From: Candidatus Vogelbacteria bacterium CG22_combo_CG10-13_8_21_14_all_37_9
GTDB lineage: Bacteria; Patescibacteriota; Minisyncoccia; Phycocordibacterales; XYD1-FULL-46-19
NCBI GenBank assembly: GCA_002772495.1
Contig: PCSX01000023.1
Span: 1-5,422 of the forward strand
Direction of reading: 5' to 3'
DNA length: 5,422 nucleotides
The stretch's first letter is position 1. Each line of letters begins with the position of its first letter. A program made the translations under genes and the position numbers. The notes beneath the pieces were generated by a model. That model was not told the origin of the DNA. It made no database searches and was given only the letters and a program-made list of their open reading frames with translations. This document shows positions 1 to 5,208 of the stretch, piece by piece.

Positions 1-442
1 AATTTAATTTGTGGATCAGAATTTTTCGTTCCACCCCAAAGATGGATTCAGAAAAAGAAATTTCAATATCAACAGAAATATCTCGCCCACGATTAGTCCG
101 ACCTTGAGCCCCACCAAAAAAATCACCAAAAATATTACCGAGATCAAATTCAAAACCTTGACCACTATTAGCACCGGCATTTTGGAAATTACTAAAATCA
201 AAATTCCAACCACCCGGTCCGGTGCCAGCACCAGAACTAGTGCCTGAACCAAAAGTATCGTATTGTCGGCGTTTCGTGTCGTCAGACAAAGTTTGATAAG
301 CCTCACTAGCTTCTTTAAATTTAGCTTCATCACCATCCTTTTTATCGGGATGATACTTATGAGCTAATTTATGAAAAGCTTTTTTAATTTCTTCTTTGGG
401 GGCGTTTTTCTCAACGCCAAGGATTTTGTAGTAATCTTTCAT
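1..442 (-). CDS. dnaJ: Chaperone protein DnaJ (Hsp40), N-terminal part
   Basis: Co-chaperone that delivers unfolded clients to DnaK and stimulates its ATPase in the cytoplasm. Reading from the ATG at 442 gives 147 residues before the window edge. Residues 1-65 are a J domain: it opens [10 protein letters not shown], has the invariant HPD at residues 31-33 (in [10 protein letters not shown]), and ends in the usual helix with QYDTFG. Residues about 65-115 are a Gly/Phe-rich linker containing [12 protein letters not shown]. The start of the first substrate-binding beta domain follows ([13 protein letters not shown], then ESIFGVERK). The zinc-finger CxxCxGxG repeats and the C-terminus lie beyond the window, so class A versus B cannot be settled, although [12 protein letters not shown] resembles canonical DnaJ. 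It follows dnaK after 160 bp. No Shine-Dalgarno is visible before the ATG. The family call is firm; the gene is partial only because of the window edge. Confidence 0.96.
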   Translation of the reverse strand, partial: MKDYYKILGVEKNAPKEEIKKAFHKLAHKYHPDKKDGDEAKFKEASEAYQTLSDDTKRRQYDTFGSGTSSGAGTGPGGWNFDFSNFQNAGANSGQGFEFDLGNIFGDFFGGAQGRTNRGRDISVDIEISFSESIFGVERKILIHKLN

Positions 443-457
443 GATTTGTACACGATG

Positions 458-493
458 CGAATAATACGAATGAAATGCTCGAATGTTACGAAT
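458..493. repeat. Paired CGAAT direct repeats in the dnaJ leader
   Basis: CGAAT occurs four times on the plus strand, at 458, 467, 480 and 489. They form two similar 14-bp units, CGAATAATACGAAT (458-471) and CGAATGTTACGAAT (480-493). Start-to-start spacing of the units is 22 bp, about two helical turns. They lie 16-51 bp upstream of the dnaJ start codon, so they could be an operator for a dimeric regulator. The second unit also forms part of the inverted repeat at 473-537, so the similarity may be incidental. Function is inference only. Confidence 0.4.
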
Positions 494-537
494 AGATACG
501 GATAAATACCGTGTTATTCTAACATTTTCGAGCTTTT
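473..537 (-). repeat. Long imperfect inverted repeat (hairpin) between dnaK and dnaJ
   Basis: Arms pair in nested blocks: 473-475 with 535-537 (AAA/TTT), 477-483 with 527-533 (GCTCGAA/TTCGAGC), 484-488 with 520-524 (TGTTA/TAACA), 490-494 with 515-519 (GAATA/TATTC), and 498-501 with 509-512 (ACGG/CCGT). The loop is 7 nt (502-508). Interruptions are one A-A type mismatch, a 2-nt bulge (525-526), a 1-nt bulge (489) and a small internal loop, giving about 24 base pairs in all. If transcribed with dnaJ, it would fold about 30 nt upstream of the start codon. On the minus strand it is not followed by a T-tract, so it is not an obvious terminator for dnaK; on the plus strand TTTTT follows the hairpin, but no gene precedes it on that strand. 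Whether it is a leader RNA structure, an mRNA processing site or a relic palindrome is unknown. Confidence 0.6.
516..524 (-). promoter_or_regulatory. Possible extended -10 promoter element for dnaJ
   Basis: The minus strand reads TGTTAGAAT, which fits an extended -10 (TGnTATAAT with one mismatch in the hexamer). No good -35 lies 16-18 bp upstream; the nearest TTGTCA (547-552) is 25 bp away. Initiation here would give a leader of roughly 65-70 nt. The element is inside the 5' side of the hairpin at 473-537, so it may be only part of that structure. Weak call. Confidence 0.22.
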
Positions 538-575
538 TGGCCTACTTGACAAATACATTTTTTTCTCGGCGAAAG

Positions 576-604
576 TCAGCGTTTTATCTGCGAGTATCAG
601 CGTT
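576..604. repeat. Short direct repeat TCAGCGTT at the dnaK stop
   Basis: TCAGCGTT occurs at 576-583 and 597-604 on the plus strand, 21 bp apart start to start. The second copy overlaps the dnaK stop codon (603-605). It is only 8 bp and may be chance. No stem with a T-tract that would terminate minus-strand transcription is visible here. Confidence 0.3.
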
Positions 605-2534
605 ATTTAGTCTCCGCGTCTTTAATATTATCTCCCTCACCACCTGTCTCTTTTTTACTACTATCATTAGATTCAGCTTCTGAATTAGTCTGGGTTCCAG
701 CCTCAGGTTGATTAGTCTTGGACTGATTCATCATTTCTTCACCAATTTTTTGCATCGCAGTAGATAATTCTTGATTAGCTGATTCAATAATAGTTTTATC
801 AGTCCCCTCTTTGGCGGTTTTAACTGCGCTAATTTTATCAGTTACAGCTTGTTTAGTTTCCGCACTAACTTTATCTCCACCTTCCCGTAAAGCTTTTTCA
901 GCGGTATAAACTAATTGATCAGCTAAATTTTTAACATCGACTAATTCCCGTTTGATTTTATCTTCTTCAGCATGAAGTTCAGCTTCTTTTTTCATCTTTT
1001 CAATATCTTCTTTAGACAAACTGGTTTTAGCTTCAATGCGTACTGATTGTTCTCTACCAGAAGCCTTATCAGTGGCTTTAACCGACAAGATACCATTAGC
1101 ATCAATATCAAAAGCCACTTCGATTTGAGGCATCCCTCGAGGTGCTGGCGGAATACCATCTAAAATAAAACGACCGAGAGATTTATTGTCTATCACCATT
1201 TCTCGTTCCCCTTGGACAATATGAATATCAACCGAAGTTTGATTATCTGAAGCAGTAGAAAAAGTTTGAGATTTGGAGGTTGGAATAGTGGTGTTGCGTT
1301 CGATCACTTTAGTGGCCACTCCACCCATCGTTTCAATCCCTAATGATAGAGGCGTAACATCTAACAATAAAACATCTTTAACGTCACCTTGGAAAATTCC
1401 AGCTTGAACGGCTGCCCCGATCGCTACCACTTCATCGGGATTAATCGAACGATTTGGTTCTTTACCAAAAAGTTTTTTAACTTCAGCTTGAATTTTAGGC
1501 ATTCTGGTTTGGCCTCCGACTAAAATAATTTCATCAATATCACCTAATTTATAACCAGAAACCTCAACTGCTCGTTTGGTAATTTCAATTGAGCGCGCAA
1601 TATATTCATCAGCTAATTCTTCCAATTTAGCGCGGGTTATTTTCATCAATAAGTGACGAGGACCAGAGGCATCAGAACTAATAAAAGGAATATTGATTTC
1701 AGATTCGTTGACATTAGATAACTCATGTTTGGCTTTTTCGGAAGCTTCTTTTAAACGTTGAAGAGCTAATTCATCCTTGGCAATATTTAGACCAGATTCT
1801 TTTTTGTATTCATCATTAATCCAAGCAATTATTTTTTGATCGATATCTTCACCCCCCATATGAGAGTCACCATCAGTTGATTTGACTTGGATACTCTGTT
1901 CACCTTCTTCACCAGTAATTTCCAAAACAGAAACATCAAAAGTTCCTCCACCAAAATCATAAACCACCACCTGTTCGTTTTTCTTTTTATTTAAACCATA
2001 AGCTAAAGCAGCGGCAGTCGGTTCGTTGATAATTCGACGCACTTTAAAACCAGCAATTTCACCAGCATCTTTAGTGGCTTTACGTTGGGAATCATCAAAA
2101 TAAGCTGGAACAGTAATAACGGCTTCTTCAATTTTTTCACCAATTTTTGCTTCAGCATCTTGTTTTAATTTAGCTAAAATCATAGCCGAAACTTCTTCTG
2201 GCCGATAACTCTTATCCGCCATTTTTACTTGTACTCCACCATCACTAGAGGTTTCGATCTTAAAAGAGACCAGACCTTTATCTTTTTGAACATTAGGATC
2301 ATTAAATTTGTGTCCCATCAGACGTTTGACACCCGAGATCGTATTGGCAGGATTGGTGACCGCTTGGCGTTTAGCCAAAAGACCAACTAGACGTTCGCCA
2401 GCTTTAGACATGGCGACAATAGAAGGAGTGGTTCGAACACCTTCAGAATTTTCGATAATTTTTGGTTCGCCACCTTCAACGAAAGCCATTGCTGAATTAG
2501 TAGTACCCAAATCAATTCCTAGAATTTTTGCCAT
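603..2534 (-). CDS. dnaK: Molecular chaperone DnaK (Hsp70)
   Basis: ATP-driven cytoplasmic chaperone, 643 residues, close to the usual 610-640. The nucleotide-binding domain spans about 1-385: phosphate-1 loop GIDLGTTNS at 6-14, catalytic Lys at 70 (GVKRLMG), [12 protein letters not shown] at 170-181, phosphate-2 loop DFGGGTFD at 193-200, and the adenosine motif [12 protein letters not shown] at 337-348. The interdomain linker [12 protein letters not shown] (388-399) leads to the beta substrate-binding domain (about 395-505), then a helical lid (about 506-605). The last 40 residues are a polar, disordered-looking Ser/Asn/Glu tail ending in DAETK, without the DAEFEEV-type end common in bacterial DnaK. 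Residues 51-53 read GLL where GQP or GQT is usual. It lies 43 bp after grpE and 160 bp before dnaJ, all on one strand. No Shine-Dalgarno precedes the ATG; the start is fixed by the canonical [12 protein letters not shown] opening. Confidence 0.98.
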   Translation of the reverse strand: MAKILGIDLGTTNSAMAFVEGGEPKIIENSEGVRTTPSIVAMSKAGERLVGLLAKRQAVTNPANTISGVKRLMGHKFNDPNVQKDKGLVSFKIETSSDGGVQVKMADKSYRPEEVSAMILAKLKQDAEAKIGEKIEEAVITVPAYFDDSQRKATKDAGEIAGFKVRRIINEPTAAALAYGLNKKKNEQVVVYDFGGGTFDVSVLEITGEEGEQSIQVKSTDGDSHMGGEDIDQKIIAWINDEYKKESGLNIAKDELALQRLKEASEKAKHELSNVNESEINIPFISSDASGPRHLLMKITRAKLEELADEYIARSIEITKRAVEVSGYKLGDIDEIILVGGQTRMPKIQAEVKKLFGKEPNRSINPDEVVAIGAAVQAGIFQGDVKDVLLLDVTPLSLGIETMGGVATKVIERNTTIPTSKSQTFSTASDNQTSVDIHIVQGEREMVIDNKSLGRFILDGIPPAPRGMPQIEVAFDIDANGILSVKATDKASGREQSVRIEAKTSLSKEDIEKMKKEAELHAEEDKIKRELVDVKNLADQLVYTAEKALREGGDKVSAETKQAVTDKISAVKTAKEGTDKTIIESANQELSTAMQKIGEEMMNQSKTNQPEAGTQTNSEAESNDSSKKETGGEGDNIKDAETK

Positions 2535-2577
2535 ATTTTTTTAAAAAATTTAAATTAATTAATAATAATTATCTAAT
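2535..2577 (-). other. AT-only grpE-dnaK spacer without Shine-Dalgarno
   Basis: The 43-bp gap contains a run of 38 consecutive A/T bases (2535-2572) directly before the dnaK ATG. It has no purine-rich ribosome binding site, no CIRCE-type inverted repeat and no terminator stem. It may act as an unstructured AT-rich translation initiation region; that function is inference. Confidence 0.5.
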
Positions 2578-3174
2578 TTAATCAACCTGATCTGATTTTC
2601 CCACTTTCACTTGGGCGGGCCGAATCACTTTACCATTTAGTATATAACCCTTTTTTAAGACTTCAAGTATCAAACCGGTTTGAATTTCATCAGTCTCGAT
2701 AAAACCTAGGGCTTCATGTTTTTCGGGATCAAAAGTCTGATTTAGAGGATTAATAGCTTCGAGTTGATACTGCTCAAAAATTTTTTCTAATTGTTGATAA
2801 ATATATTCAACACCTTTACGCCAATTCTCTGGGGCCTCAGTCCAAGCGGTTTTATTGGCAAAAGCTAATTCAAAACTATCAGCCAGAGGAAGAAGGTCAT
2901 AGAGGAAACTTTCACGAGCTAAGCGTATATGCTCAGTTTTATCCTTGGCGATATCTTTTTTGAGATTGGCATAATCAGCTTTAGCTCTTTGCCAACCGTT
3001 CAGATATTCTTTCTTTTCTTGATCACAAGTTTTAAGTTCGGCCTGGAATTTTTTGAGCTTATCAGTAATTTGCCCGTCGACATCATCAAAAGACAGACCA
3101 TCATTGTGACCTGAATCGGCGTCTGAATTGGCCTCAATTTTTATTTCCTCGTCTTGCTGATCTTTGTTATCCAT
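2578..3174 (-). CDS. grpE: Nucleotide exchange factor GrpE
   Basis: GrpE releases ADP from DnaK so that clients can cycle, working as a cytoplasmic dimer. The protein has 198 residues, normal for the family. Residues 1-33 are an acidic, disordered-looking N-terminus. Residues about 35-90 are charged and helical (KLKKFQAELKTCDQEKKEYL, then WQRAKADYANLKKD), matching the long dimerising coiled coil. DLLPLADSFELAF (93-105) matches the four-helix-bundle region. The C-terminal beta domain carries the family signature: FDPEKHEALG at 148-157, then VLKKGYILNGKVIRPAQVKV at 172-191. It is the first gene of grpE-dnaK-dnaJ and follows the transposase unit. It is the only gene here with a purine-rich site (AAGGGG) just before its start. 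hrcA, often its upstream neighbour, is absent; the transposase lies there instead. Confidence 0.96.
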   Translation of the reverse strand: MDNKDQQDEEIKIEANSDADSGHNDGLSFDDVDGQITDKLKKFQAELKTCDQEKKEYLNGWQRAKADYANLKKDIAKDKTEHIRLARESFLYDLLPLADSFELAFANKTAWTEAPENWRKGVEYIYQQLEKIFEQYQLEAINPLNQTFDPEKHEALGFIETDEIQTGLILEVLKKGYILNGKVIRPAQVKVGKSDQVD

Positions 3175-3177
3175 AAT

Positions 3178-3183
3178 CCCCTT
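3178..3183 (-). promoter_or_regulatory. Possible ribosome binding site of grpE
   Basis: AAGGGG on the minus strand ends 3 nt before the grpE ATG. The spacing is short for a classical Shine-Dalgarno (usually 5-9 nt), so it is weak, but it is the best purine-rich match before any start in the window and supports the start at 3174. Confidence 0.4.
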
Positions 3184-3191
3184 TTTTCTTA

Positions 3192-3220
3192 ATTTTAACC
3201 TTTTCTAAATAAAAACACAA
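3192..3220 (-). promoter_or_regulatory. Candidate promoter of the grpE-dnaK-dnaJ cluster
   Basis: On the minus strand TTGTGT (3215-3220) and TAAAAT (3192-3197) are separated by exactly 17 bp. The -10 matches 5 of 6 consensus bases; the -35 matches only its TTG. Transcription would start about 10-15 nt before the grpE ATG. The -35 overlaps the outer AACACA arm of the flanking repeat at 3214-3260, so the mobile unit may have supplied it. No heat-shock operator (CIRCE) is visible. Confidence 0.35.
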
Positions 3221-3250
3221 GTTTTTGTGCGAAATCGGATTTCGCACAAT
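3214..3250. repeat. REP-like palindromic repeat, copy 1 (3' of transposase)
   Basis: The repeat begins with AACACA (3214-3219), then a 5-nt spacer, arm TTGTGCGAAAT (3225-3235), loop CGG, and the perfect complementary arm ATTTCGCACAA (3239-3249). A further TGTGTT at 3255-3260, again 5 nt from the hairpin foot, mirrors AACACA, so this copy is symmetric over 3214-3260. It starts immediately after the transposase stop codon; the outer arm overlaps that stop. On the minus strand the hairpin is followed by AAAAA, not Ts, so it is not a normal intrinsic terminator. Confidence 0.85.
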
Positions 3251-3258
3251 TAGGTGTG

Positions 3259-3945
3259 TTATAATATAAATTTGTCATCCGAGTCAAATGTGGCAAGGGA
3301 TGGGCCTGCAGACTGTAACCACTCCACAATATCTTGCCGATACTCCTGGCTACCACCTAATTCTTCATTAAGAAGATCCCTATCTAGGATAGGAGAAAAA
3401 TGTTCATCTCCTAGATAGTCTCCCAAACTTGACCAAGGATAGGTTTTGGCAAATTCAAAGGCTTTCTCACAATCTCTTAATTCTCTCTCTTTCCAACCTG
3501 GCTCAATTATCTCGACAGGATTTAAATGAATATAATGAGGGATATAAGATAGTTGTTCATCAGATTCAATTTGGACAAATTTATACTTACCTTGGAATAA
3601 TGGTCCGACTCTCTCATATTTAATATTAAAATACTTCGTATAACCAACTCCTAGTTTTTGCATAAATTCAGATAGGCCATTTTCCACTATCGGTCTAACT
3701 AATAAATGAAAGTGATTATCCATCAAAACAAAAGCAAAAATTTCAACCAATTTTTTCCGGCTATCTTCTGTTTGAAATTGAATATCACACAGGCGACTGA
3801 TATTAGTGGCAGCTTGGGAATCATTAAAAAAATAAAGGTAAGAAAGAAAACGCCGACGATCATTATCGTTGTTAAAGATCGAACGTTTCTCTACGCCTCG
3901 ATTAAAGATATGATAAATTTGATCTTCTTCAGGCTTTTCCCTCAT
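3259..3945 (-). CDS. REP-associated tyrosine transposase (RAYT), IS200-like Y1/HUH family
   Basis: Predicted single-strand DNA nickase/transposase of 228 residues with a complete Y1_Tnp-type domain (about 8-175). Visible motifs are YHIFNRGVEKR at 11-21, the metal-binding HUH pair H78-F79-H80 within MDNHFHLLVRP, and a helix GYTKYFNIKY at 101-110 whose Tyr102 is the likely catalytic tyrosine. These are followed by GPLFQGKYK at 114-122, YIHLNPVE at 138-145 and YPWSS at 169-173. The acidic C-terminal tail of about 50 residues is not recognised. The reading frame is intact and all expected catalytic residues are present, so the enzyme could be active. In the family, the enzyme binds and cleaves REP hairpins by 5'-phosphotyrosine linkage; the flanking palindromes here are the obvious substrates, which is inference. 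The start at 3945 is chosen because YHIFNRG follows closely. No Shine-Dalgarno is seen. Confidence 0.93.
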   Translation of the reverse strand: MREKPEEDQIYHIFNRGVEKRSIFNNDNDRRRFLSYLYFFNDSQAATNISRLCDIQFQTEDSRKKLVEIFAFVLMDNHFHLLVRPIVENGLSEFMQKLGVGYTKYFNIKYERVGPLFQGKYKFVQIESDEQLSYIPHYIHLNPVEIIEPGWKERELRDCEKAFEFAKTYPWSSLGDYLGDEHFSPILDRDLLNEELGGSQEYRQDIVEWLQSAGPSLATFDSDDKFIL

Positions 3946-3952
3946 TGGCTAT

Positions 3953-3961
3953 ATAATACCA
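3953..3961 (-). promoter_or_regulatory. Possible extended -10 of the transposase gene (leaderless?)
   Basis: The minus strand reads TGGTATTAT, an extended -10 (TG-n-TATTAT, hexamer 3953-3958). Seven bases separate the hexamer from the ATG, so initiation at the normal distance would begin on or next to the start codon, giving a leaderless mRNA. The -35 position falls in the repeat hairpin foot and has no consensus match. Confidence 0.35.
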
Positions 3962-3962
3962 C

Positions 3963-3999
3963 AACACATCTTTTTGTGCGAAATCGGATTTCGCACAAT
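3963..3999. repeat. REP-like palindromic repeat, copy 2 (5' of transposase)
   Basis: It has the same 37 bp as copy 1 except two bases in the spacer (TC instead of AG at 3969-3970): AACACA at 3963-3968, arm TTGTGCGAAAT at 3974-3984, loop CGG, arm ATTTCGCACAA at 3988-3998. Unlike copy 1, the far side is AT-rich (AATAAA at the mirrored position) and lacks the TGTGTT arm. It lies 17 bp from the transposase start and 25 bp after the rpsI stop. Confidence 0.85.
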
Positions 4000-4024
4000 A
4001 AATAATAAAAAGGCTTAACCTAGA

Positions 4025-4435
4025 CTAGCGTTTACTCCACTGAGGGGCCTTTCTAGCTTTCTTGAGGCCGAATTTGCGTCGTTCTTTAGCTCGAGCATCT
4101 CGAGTTAGTAATTTAGCTTTTTTAATTGGGGTTTTTAAGTCAATGTCGTAAGCAACCAAAATTCGCGCTAAAGCATGACGAATAGCTTCGGCTTGAGCAT
4201 GAGGACCAGAACCAGTCACTTTGACAGTAATAGTAAATTTAGGACTAATTCCAGCTGTTAAAAAAGCTTCCTCAGCGATCAATTGAAGTTCTTTTGTCGG
4301 CAAGTAATCAACTAATTCTTTATCATTAATCAGGAAACTGGCTTTAGTAGCCGGAGTTAGTCGCACTCTAGCGGTAGCGGTCTTACGTCGACCAATCGCT
4401 TCAATATATTTTTTAGTACTAGAAGTAGTAGCCAT
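4025..4435 (-). CDS. rpsI: 30S ribosomal protein S9 (uS9)
   Basis: Small-subunit protein of 136 residues whose C-terminal tail reaches the P-site tRNA. The opening YIEAIGRRKTATARVRL (10-26) and the core VKVTGSGPHAQAEAIRHALARIL (71-93) match the family, with SGPHAQAEA where GGGxxGQAGA is usual. The end LLTRDARAKERRKFGLKKARKA (109-130) then PQWSKR is canonical, including the conserved terminal Lys-Arg; the usual PQFSKR has Trp for Phe. It starts 1 bp after the rplM stop, so translational coupling to rplM is likely, and no Shine-Dalgarno is visible. Pairing with rplM is the standard bacterial arrangement. It is the last gene of the ribosomal block; the transposase unit begins 25 bp downstream. 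No convincing intrinsic terminator follows. Confidence 0.97.
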   Translation of the reverse strand: MATTSSTKKYIEAIGRRKTATARVRLTPATKASFLINDKELVDYLPTKELQLIAEEAFLTAGISPKFTITVKVTGSGPHAQAEAIRHALARILVAYDIDLKTPIKKAKLLTRDARAKERRKFGLKKARKAPQWSKR

Positions 4436-4436
4436 A

Positions 4437-4844
4437 TTATTCGTTAATCGTTAAATTCTTGAGGGCAATAGGGCGCAAACGATTAGCCGGCATCATTCCC
4501 TTAATCGCCATTTGTAAAATTTCTCGTTTACCTTTTTTACTTACCACCTGACTTAAAGTCGGATATTTAGCATTACCGGGATAACCTGTGTGGTGGAAAT
4601 AGATTTTTTGTAAAGCTTTTTTCTCACTAATTTTTAATAGTCCGGCTTTATTAATAACCACTTTATTAACCGGGGCTAAATGAAGTTGAAAAAAAGGACT
4701 ATTCTTGCCTCGTAAAAGTTTAGCCGCCTGACTAGCCACTCGGCCCAAACTTTGATTAGTGGCATCTAAAACAAAAGTCTCCCCCTTTAAAACTGGGCTT
4801 ACTTTAGTCTTTTTTTCTTTAGTTTTAGATGGAGTAGCTTTCAT
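4437..4844 (-). CDS. rplM: 50S ribosomal protein L13 (uL13), C-terminally short
   Basis: Large-subunit assembly protein of 135 residues. The core is clear: FVLDATNQSLGRVASQAAKLLRGKN (24-48), KVVINKAGLLKISEKKA (61-77), KIYFHHTGYPG (80-90) and MAIKGMMPANRLRPIALKNL (112-131). Two features differ from the E. coli type. A basic Lys/Thr-rich extension of about 20 residues precedes the core. The protein also ends LTINE, without the roughly 20-residue tail that normally holds the G.EH.H.AQ.P signature. The shortened end reads as natural, since the stop is followed at once by rpsI, and I recall similar short L13 proteins in Patescibacteria. It starts 3 bp after the rplQ stop with no Shine-Dalgarno, suggesting coupled translation in an rpoA-rplQ-rplM-rpsI operon. 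Confidence 0.96.
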   Translation of the reverse strand: MKATPSKTKEKKTKVSPVLKGETFVLDATNQSLGRVASQAAKLLRGKNSPFFQLHLAPVNKVVINKAGLLKISEKKALQKIYFHHTGYPGNAKYPTLSQVVSKKGKREILQMAIKGMMPANRLRPIALKNLTINE

Positions 4845-4847
4845 ATT

Positions 4848-5198
4848 TTAAACTAATTCAATAATAGCCATTTTACTAGCATCACCAGCCCGAAGCGCTA
4901 ATTTAGTAATCCGCAGGTAACCACCGGGACGTTTGGTATAACGAGGACCAATATCTTTAAAAAGTTTTTCTAAAGATTTAGGACTACCTAAGACCTCCGA
5001 AACTAAACGGCGATTAGCGACGCTGTCTTGTTTTGCCTTAGTGATCACTTTTTCAGCAAAAGGTCGCAAGGCTTTAGCCTTTGCTTCAGTGGTTTTAATT
5101 TTTCCTCGGCTAAAAAGCGACCCAGCCAAAGTTCTCATCAAAGCTTGACGTTGACCAGTTTTGCGACCTAATTTACTAGTATGTTTATGATGCTTCAT
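4848..5198 (-). CDS. rplQ: 50S ribosomal protein L17 (bL17)
   Basis: Large-subunit protein near the peptide exit tunnel, 116 residues, normal for the family. The start MKHHKHTSKLGRKTGQRQALMRTLAGSLF (1-29) corresponds to the canonical MRHr...LgR...HR.AmlrnLa.sL, and the segment GKIKTTEAKAKALRPFAEKVITKAK (32-56) matches the TT..AKe.R...E.LIT motif. The C-terminus GPRYTKRPGGYLRITKL (84-100) then ALRAGDASKMAIIELV matches the family's YxxRxGGYTRI...RxGDaa.MaiiELV end. It starts 10 bp after the rpoA stop, the standard bacterial rpoA-rplQ order. No Shine-Dalgarno is visible in that gap. truA, which follows rplQ in some bacteria, is absent here; rplM follows directly. Confidence 0.97.
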   Translation of the reverse strand: MKHHKHTSKLGRKTGQRQALMRTLAGSLFSRGKIKTTEAKAKALRPFAEKVITKAKQDSVANRRLVSEVLGSPKSLEKLFKDIGPRYTKRPGGYLRITKLALRAGDASKMAIIELV

Positions 5199-5208
5199 AA
5201 GGACCGAT

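Larger units (their letters stand above)
3214..3999 (-). mobile_element. RAYT-type IS200-like transposase unit with palindromic flanks
   Basis: The unit is one Y1/HUH transposase gene (3259-3945) between two same-orientation 37-bp repeats (3214-3250 and 3963-3999). The repeats match at 35 of 37 positions and each holds a perfect 11-bp-stem hairpin. This resembles REP-associated tyrosine transposases flanked by REP palindromes, or a single-gene IS200-like element with subterminal hairpins. It sits cleanly between rpsI and grpE without breaking either. True ends are not proven: no target duplication is expected for this mechanism, and no empty site is available for comparison. Confidence 0.75.

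Noticed and set aside
16..336. Open frame of 106 codons on the minus strand
   Set aside because: It is another frame of dnaJ; the true frame gives a J domain with HPD and a G/F linker, while this one gives a hydrophobic, unrecognisable product.
477..537. Plus-strand intrinsic terminator (hairpin followed by TTTTT)
   Set aside because: No plus-strand gene precedes it, and on the minus strand the hairpin is not followed by Ts. It is kept only as a structured inverted repeat.
546..574. Perfect TTGACA on the plus strand
   Set aside because: No -10 hexamer lies 16-19 bp downstream (the position reads GCGAAA) and there is no plus-strand gene to serve.
3222..3999. The two flanking hairpins as intrinsic terminators
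   Set aside because: On the coding strand they are followed by AAAAA; on the plus strand only by ATTAGG or ATAAAT. Their repetition on both sides of a transposase fits element ends better.
3214..3999. CRISPR-like array
   Set aside because: There are only two repeats, separated by a transposase gene; no spacers and no cas genes.
11..4005. Several plus-strand open frames (11-247, 483-683, 2308-2544, 2929-3114, 3429-3623, 3706-4005)
   Set aside because: Most lie antisense to clear genes, and the one at 483-683 spans the dnaK-dnaJ gap and the dnaK end. All are low-complexity with no recognisable domain or ribosome site.
3206..4013. Target-site duplication (TAAATAA-like tracts outside both repeats)
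   Set aside because: The tracts are AT-rich low-complexity sequence and do not match exactly, and Y1 transposases do not normally create target duplications.
4000..4027. Terminator after rpsI (AGG-TTAAG-CCT then TTTTTATT)
   Set aside because: The stem is only 3-4 bp, too weak to call despite the T-rich tract.
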